A DNA stretch of 39,433 nt from Hofstenia miamia (taxonomy: Eukaryota > Xenacoelomorpha > Acoela > Hofsteniidae), in NCBI GenBank assembly GCA_900660155.1, contig CABFPE010000409.1:9624-49056 (forward strand), written 5' to 3'. The position numbers were made by a program, and so were the translations under genes. Positions 34,709 to 39,433 of this stretch are shown one piece after another (within the stretch, counting starts at the first letter, position 1; the number at the start of each line of letters is the position of its first letter). Under the pieces are notes generated by a model that was given only the letters and a program-made list of their open reading frames with translations, did no database searches and was not told the DNA's origin.

Positions 34709-36026
34709 CCGTGCATCTCATAATTATCAACAATTTTAAAAACACAATATATTCAATACAATTTGATTAAACTCAAATAAACAAAGAGTAAGTTAATGAA
34801 TATAAATGGGGGTTTGGTTATAAAAGTTGTTCAATGTGATGGCCTTCACTTTGAATGAGCAGTGATAATCAATGATAATGAGATGATGAACCGCAAACCT
34901 CAAACAGCCACTGTTTTCAATCTCCTTCGCTGAAACAGTTATTCGATATTTCAGTTCATCAACCGTCGAAGGCATTTGACCAGCATAAACCTTTTGCTTT
35001 AGGTGGCTCCAGAAATAATAGTCACATGGGTTTATTTCTGGTGAGCTTGGCGGCCAATCATGGGGAAAATTGCGACTAATGACCCGCTCTTCTGTGAATG
35101 TTTGGAGAAGCAATTGTTTAACATTTAAAGCTGCTCCATCTTGCATAAAAATTGTATTGGAGCATTTTCGGCGTCGCTTTAAATTTGGGATAATAATATC
35201 TTTCAACATTGAGTGATAACTTTCGCTATTAATTGTGCCTTCATCGAAAATGATTGGATCAAGCATAAATGAGGAGGTAAAAGCCAATCCAAACGCAAAC
35301 CTTTGCTGGATGAAGTGGCTTTGAGATGACGTGTGTAGACTTACTATTATCCCATATGATATCATTGTGTGTGTTGACGCCACCCTGTAAGTCCATGCAA
35401 CACTCGTCTGAACACAGCACATGATCTATTGACTCCAGAATTTCATCAAGAAACCAGTTTGCAAAATCCAACCTTTTGTGAAAACCATTAGGTATCAGTT
35501 CCTATTTTAAGTGCAATCGGTATGGGTATTTTTTTTAATTTTCTGCGTAAAATGCGATGAACTGATGCACTTGGAATATTAGTTAAACGACTGATAGCAG
35601 AACATGGAGAGAGTTGCAAAGAGTTGCTTTAAGATGATCATTGAAGAGCCATTTCAACATCGACCTCACGTTCGCTAGAGAGGTCTGGCCTTCCAGCACC
35701 TTTCTGTTGATGAGCTATACAGCCAGTTTGCTCGAACTTTCTGACAATTCTTATAACCGTTGAAGCATCAAATATATTTTTATGGAGATTATGACGTTTG
35801 TTGTAAAGGCGAATAGCTGCTGAAGCCGAATTGGAAGATTTATAATAGTATTATATTATCTCAATTTTTAGTGTTACAGCCATGCTAGAAAAAATAAAAA
35901 ATCTGGAATAATGATATAGTATATGTAAATCCCCATTTATATTTCAGCCAATAAACAATAATTATATTTTCATTAGCTGCGCATTTTTTTGCGTTTATAA
36001 ATTGTTGATAATTATGAGATGCACGG
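34709..36026 (-). mobile_element. Mariner-like element with intact ends, 1318 bp
   Basis: Perfect 28-bp terminal inverted repeats (starting ccgtgcatctcataattatc) lie at 34709-34736 and 35999-36026. They are flanked by TA at 34707-34708 and 36027-36028, each belonging to a (TA)n tract. Size and single minus-strand transposase gene fit a complete Tc1/mariner-superfamily element. The ends are identical although the transposase gene is broken. This suggests either fairly recent insertion of an already defective copy, or recent loss of function. Confidence 0.92.
34793..35883 (-). pseudogene. Broken mariner-superfamily transposase
   Basis: The frame starts at an ATG (35883) with MAVTLKIEII and meets a stop immediately. 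It resumes with a helix-turn-helix region (NKRHNLHKNIFDASTVIRIV, then KGAGRPDLSSERE). The middle part (35259-35471) reads FANWFLDEILESIDHVLCSD followed by ECC, with the first catalytic Asp, then PLHPAKVCVWIGF. After a frameshift near 35280 the long 3' frame carries IFMQDGAALNVK (second Asp) and WPPSSPEINPCDYYFW (third Asp, in NPCD). The two Asp residues are separated by 38 residues. The usual PH after DGAP is missing, so a small in-frame deletion is possible. At least one stop and two frame changes make it a pseudogene. Role if intact: cut-and-paste transposition via the terminal repeats. Confidence 0.85.
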
Positions 36027-36027
36027 T

Positions 36028-36076
<49 letters not shown>
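36027..36076. repeat. (TA)n microsatellite at the mariner right flank
   Basis: A TA tract of about 47 bp starts 3 bp beyond the right TIR. The left flank has only about six TA units (34697-34708), consistent with insertion into a TA tract followed by unequal expansion. Confidence 0.95.
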
Positions 36077-36078
<2 letters not shown>

Positions 36079-36192
36079 CCTACATGTATGTATGCATAAA
36101 AACGAACACGTTGACGAATTATATATTTGTAGTACTTTTGGCTATATTATTAGTCTTCATCAGCAAGAATTCAGAGCGATTAAAAAATAAAG

Positions 36193-36219
36193 TATATATA
36201 TATATATATATATATATAA
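36193..36219. repeat. (TA)n microsatellite
   Basis: A second TA tract about 115 bp beyond the previous one. Confidence 0.95.
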
Positions 36220-37311
36220 TTGATTCACAGTATTTCCCTCGTTCCATAACTAATCAAGCAGTCTAAGCCCATCAGATATGAAACTCTGTCCAAATATCGG
36301 AACAAGATCCAACAAACGTCCAATTGGTCTAAACCCAGCTGCAATTGCAGTTTAATCAAACATGGTTTTCACCCAAACCCAAAATTTAATTTTGTGCATA
36401 CTCAAAATTGAAAATGTAAGAGATGACCTAAAAAGATAGAACATAAGTTACCCCAAACTTCTTATCGACTACCATAACAACCTTTGCTTTGAGCTGGGGA
36501 GGATTGAGATATTAAACCAAAGTTCACTGAATGTGAGTTTGACTGACGCAAACTAATAAACTTTCACTTTGCTTTGATACCTGAAAGCCATTAGTTAGAT
36601 ATTTTCATTTATGAAATGAAATGGTCGTTATATCCAAACCCAGAAATTTTCAAATATTTTAACCCAGCAAAAAAACGCGGCCTATATCAGTCTGAAAACT
36701 ATGACGGTAATAATTAATGTCAACTATTACTCTTTCATTAGACAGACTGCTTAAGCCTCATTAATTTGTAAGATAAGCAAAATTAGAGATTTTTGCTATT
36801 GGGCCATATTATAAACCATAGATGAACCAAGCTAAATTCAAAGGCTACGTGAAGGAGACTTCACTATTTATCGGTGTTTTTAGATTTTGGATATCTTTAT
36901 TAGTTCATGAGCTTTGAAGCATTTAAATATTTTTTCAATAAATCGCAGACTTTAAGAAACTGCCGAATAGAATAGGTACTATTGCCATAGACTATCACTT
37001 AGACATATGTTGAATTGATTTTATCTTCAGACACTCACCTTGAAATTTTCTATATATATATATTCTTTAAGAACTCTAGAATTGATTTGGTAAAAAAGTT
37101 CAATAAAGCTAGTAGTAAGTTGCAATACGAAGATAGTTTATTTATTTGTTCTATTGCTAAGTTTATTCTGAAATCACTATTTGCATTTTATCGTAACTCA
37201 AATGCTAGTTCATAGGGTATATTCCATAATTTATTCAGAATTGACTAATTTCAATTTTAGTTTTTTAAAAGAGAATTTTATCCAATAATAATTTTCTAAT
37301 TTTGCATTTAG

Positions 37312-37524
37312 ACGTATATGGAAGAACATCTCTACAACCGGGAAAAACTCGATGAGGAATGGGAAGAGTTACTTAAGTATACGCCTGATGTTGATACCTC
37401 AATTGACGTTGCAAAACAAAATGCAGATAAAAATCGGTACGAAAATCGCGGTCTTCCTTTCGACTGTAATAGGATAAGGCTTAGAAATCCAGCATATTCT
37501 GAATATATCAATGCTTCTCCAATA
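37312..37524 (+). CDS. PTPRN-like: IA-2/PTPRN-family receptor: start of the PTP domain
   Basis: This 71-codon exon (phase 0 at both ends) has acceptor gcatttag|ACG and donor ATA|gtaagt. It encodes TYMEEHLYNREKLDEEWEEL, then an acidic linker, then NADKNRYENRGLPFDCNRIR and finally SEYINASPI. The KNRY...LPFD..R..L motif and the YINAS motif are the first two conserved motifs of classical PTP domains. YMEEHL.NR..L..EW and YINASPI are specific to the IA-2/phogrin branch. IA-2 proteins are generally catalytically impaired by substitutions in later motifs (WPAEG, and the P-loop with Asp). Those motifs are not in the window, so activity cannot be judged here. The ATG at 37318 is an internal Met, not a start. 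Confidence 0.93.
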
Positions 37525-39037
37525 GTAAGTTATCAATATTATTTATTAGTGTTAGTGCAATTCAAATAGTTCTTTGTATTGCGATTTTAACTACTCTATG
37601 TTGTTACATAGATAGTACTCAATTTTTAATTTACAGATTACTGTTAAGGTAAATTTCTAGATTTAATTTGTATATTGTGTCATCTAATTCATTTTTTCGA
37701 TGTGGTTGAAAACGTTTAGTTGTGTCATTCGTTTGACAATTTGATTTTGTCTTTTGTCGAGCAATATGCATATGGAAAGTAGTGTAAGACACCCAGCGTT
37801 AAAGAAATTAGTTAAATTCCCTTGTCGACCAATTGATTTAATTAAATCAACAAGGGAAGTAATAAGCTACGTAGGCTTTTGGAAATTGTTCATCAGTTTT
37901 CAATTACATCTCTCAGACTCTATTAATTTGCTCTTTGTATCTGACACAAATAAACCCTAACATTTCAATGCAATTTCGTTCTTTAAATTTAACCGACTCA
38001 TCGACAGAAATCATACATCTACTGCTGTTTCTATTCAAACAAAAATTCAAATATGTTAAGCTACTCTATTCAATGCCATGCATGCAAATTGAACTTTAAT
38101 AATAATTATCCTAAATTCGATTGTATTTCCTGAACAAAAAACTTTTAAATCCTAGTATGCATAGATGAATTACAGTAGACACTCTAAATTTTTGTTCAAA
38201 AATCGTGCAGATTTAAATGAAAATAATGATTAACAACTTTTCACTGATCATGTTAACAGAAATAGAGACTAAAAATCAACGATTAATTATTAATAATAAA
38301 ATCTGAGGATTCTCTAAATTTCTGATTATGTATCGAAGCCATTAGGAATAAATGTATTTCTGAATTCTCTGAGGATCACATTCATTCTCACATGAGGAAA
38401 AAGAAATTAAAGATACATGGGGTATCCAAAGTCAATTCAATTGTTTTTATCAAATACATCTTCAAACACCGCTCCTTTGAATCAGTAATTTCAATGGTTC
38501 TATTAAGCCAAATAGCATTTTTCAGGGCTTTGTGGCATACTTTAAGACAATTACATCAATTTATAGATCCATTTCGGCATATGCAAAACTTTGTAATATC
38601 TTTGTGATACTAAAATCGGTAAGCCTTGTACTTGTACATGATAACAGCGCAGATATTAGTAGGTTGTATTTTTTTAACTACAATAAAGTTCGGCAATAGT
38701 GACATAATATGGTGAGGGTTAAAATTTTCACTGACAAATTTTCCCAATTGCCAATGCAACAAATTGTCTTATTTCACATACAGTGTATGCAAAATGCGTG
38801 TACTTGTGTACTTATATTATTTTCACAGAAGATGGTATAAGTTGTATAACATACATGTATACTATAAAAATCAGAATATTAATGTTTGTTTTGAATATAA
38901 TGTAGAAGGATACAATGAAAAATTATTAAAGTAAGCAAGTAAGTATGTAACGTTTTATTTCGTGTAGTGGCAAGGGCCACTAAAATGGAAAAACTACTAT
39001 AACTGCGCTCGCTAATATTTTCAAAAATCTACCAACA
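37525..39037 (+). other. Start of next intron of the IA-2-family gene
   Basis: Downstream of the gtaagt donor I looked for the next expected PTP-domain peptide (AYIATQGP and the following Trp-rich motif) and did not find it. The intron therefore probably continues past the window. Apart from the LINE fragment beginning at 39038, this stretch holds only AT-rich sequence. Small open frames such as 37754-37960 and 38392-38607 have no family signature. Confidence 0.6.
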
Positions 39038-39433
39038 TTATGGTGGCTGTCGCTGGACCAACAGACGAGAACCAGCAACAATAAAAGATTTGCGACCAAA
39101 TTCCGTTCGGGAATAAGGTAATCGCCCATGACCAAGAGTTCGATAGGTTGTACTTTTTGAAAGTAGCTTCACATTTGAAGGATGCGTTCGATCCTCAGCG
39201 ACACGAGTAACCGTCTTAGTAAACTGATCTATAAAAGCCGAATTAATTTGATATATTACCTCCAATTGATTTAATCCCGATTTCCGAGCAAATAATTTTA
39301 GTGGTCTTTAAAGGCTTTTCCTCTGAGTTGCATTCAAGCCAGACACCCAGATTTCACTACCGTAGAGGATTACTGGCTGTACGTAGGTTTTAAGAATAAG
39401 CCACTTGTTCGGAATACTGAGGAAGTTTATAAT
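39038..39433 (-). pseudogene. Non-LTR retrotransposon ORF2 C-terminal fragment
   Basis: On the minus strand, entering from the right edge, one frame reads LKTYVQPVILYGSEIWVSGL and then a single in-frame stop at 39308-39310. It continues through LKLFARKSGLNQLEVIYQIN to LGHGRLPYSRTEFGRKSFIV, ending at a TAA (39035-39037). (L)KTYVxPVxLYGSEIW is the hallmark just downstream of the reverse-transcriptase domain in jockey/CR1-like LINEs. The RLP..RTEFGRxSF motif is the characteristic end of that ORF. Only one stop over about 130 codons suggests a comparatively young copy. The rest of the element should lie to the right of this window. Confidence 0.75.

Larger units (their letters stand above)
24125..37311 (+). 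other. 13.2-kb intron holding most of the transposon fossils
   Basis: This phase-0 intron of 13187 bp separates the 55-nt exon from the PTP-domain exon. It holds the 34-bp palindrome, the nested hAT stack, LINE and Tc1 fossils, a mariner copy and several (TA)n tracts. The stretches 24308-26482, 28041-29847, 29870-30411, 30761-33144, 33986-34706 and 36220-37311 show only AT-rich unannotatable sequence. All the transposase and LINE reading frames in it are broken. Confidence 0.75.

Noticed and set aside
37525..39037. Next PTP-domain exon of the IA-2-family gene
   Set aside because: The expected AYIATQGP-type peptide and following motifs were not found in any + frame by eye. The exon probably lies outside the window.
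1..39433. CRISPR arrays, tRNA or rRNA genes, bacterial operons
   Set aside because: No regularly spaced identical repeats, no cloverleaf with a T-arm motif, and no rRNA-like conserved blocks were seen. The sequence is clearly eukaryotic.

Overview
This window looks like intron-rich, AT-rich nuclear DNA from an invertebrate animal. The evidence is short exons with GT/AG boundaries separated by kilobase introns, many (TA)n microsatellites, and fossils of Penelope, LINE, Tc1/mariner and hAT elements. There are no bacterial-style operons, RBSs or long ORFs. The species cannot be determined from the sequence.

The one host gene I can recognise lies on the + strand. It is a homologue of the receptor-type protein tyrosine phosphatase-like N family (IA-2/ICA512, phogrin, ida-1), a transmembrane protein of dense-core secretory granules. 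Four exons join in frame: 18853-19053 (transmembrane segment and juxtamembrane start), 22368-22474 and 24070-24124 (serine-rich juxtamembrane region), and 37312-37524 (start of the PTP domain, up to YINASPI). The introns are 3314, 1595 and 13187 bp. The rest of the PTP domain must lie beyond the right edge. The ectodomain exons should lie upstream of 18853, where I have only one weak candidate (11146-11222).

Everything else is intronic or 5' sequence and is largely transposon debris. Left part (1-18852): a Penelope-like GIY-YIG fragment (about 1690-2110, minus), a strongly G-poor pyrimidine-rich block (about 3070-4865), and four non-autonomous hAT-type elements with TIRs and matching or near-matching 8-bp target duplications (5761-6526, 9308-9670, 9905-10537, 16713-17749). 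There is also an N gap flanked by a 103-bp duplication. Intron 19054-22367 holds a 587-bp internally deleted mariner-like element (20321-20907) and a second assembly-gap duplication. The 13-kb intron (24125-37311) holds a perfect 34-bp palindrome flanked by an 11-bp direct repeat, a nested stack of hAT-type elements (26483-28020), a LINE reverse transcriptase fragment cut off at a (TA)n tract (30455-30760), a Tc1 transposase fossil (33145-33985), and a complete-ended but mutated 1318-bp mariner element (34709-36026). Another LINE C-terminal fragment runs off the right edge on the minus strand (39038-39433).

I found no convincing previously undescribed functional system. The observations most worth checking are the IA-2-family gene with a conserved YQEL sorting motif split by an intron, the newly delimited hAT/mariner elements, the fold-back insertion next to exon 24070-24124, and the two assembly-artefact duplications.
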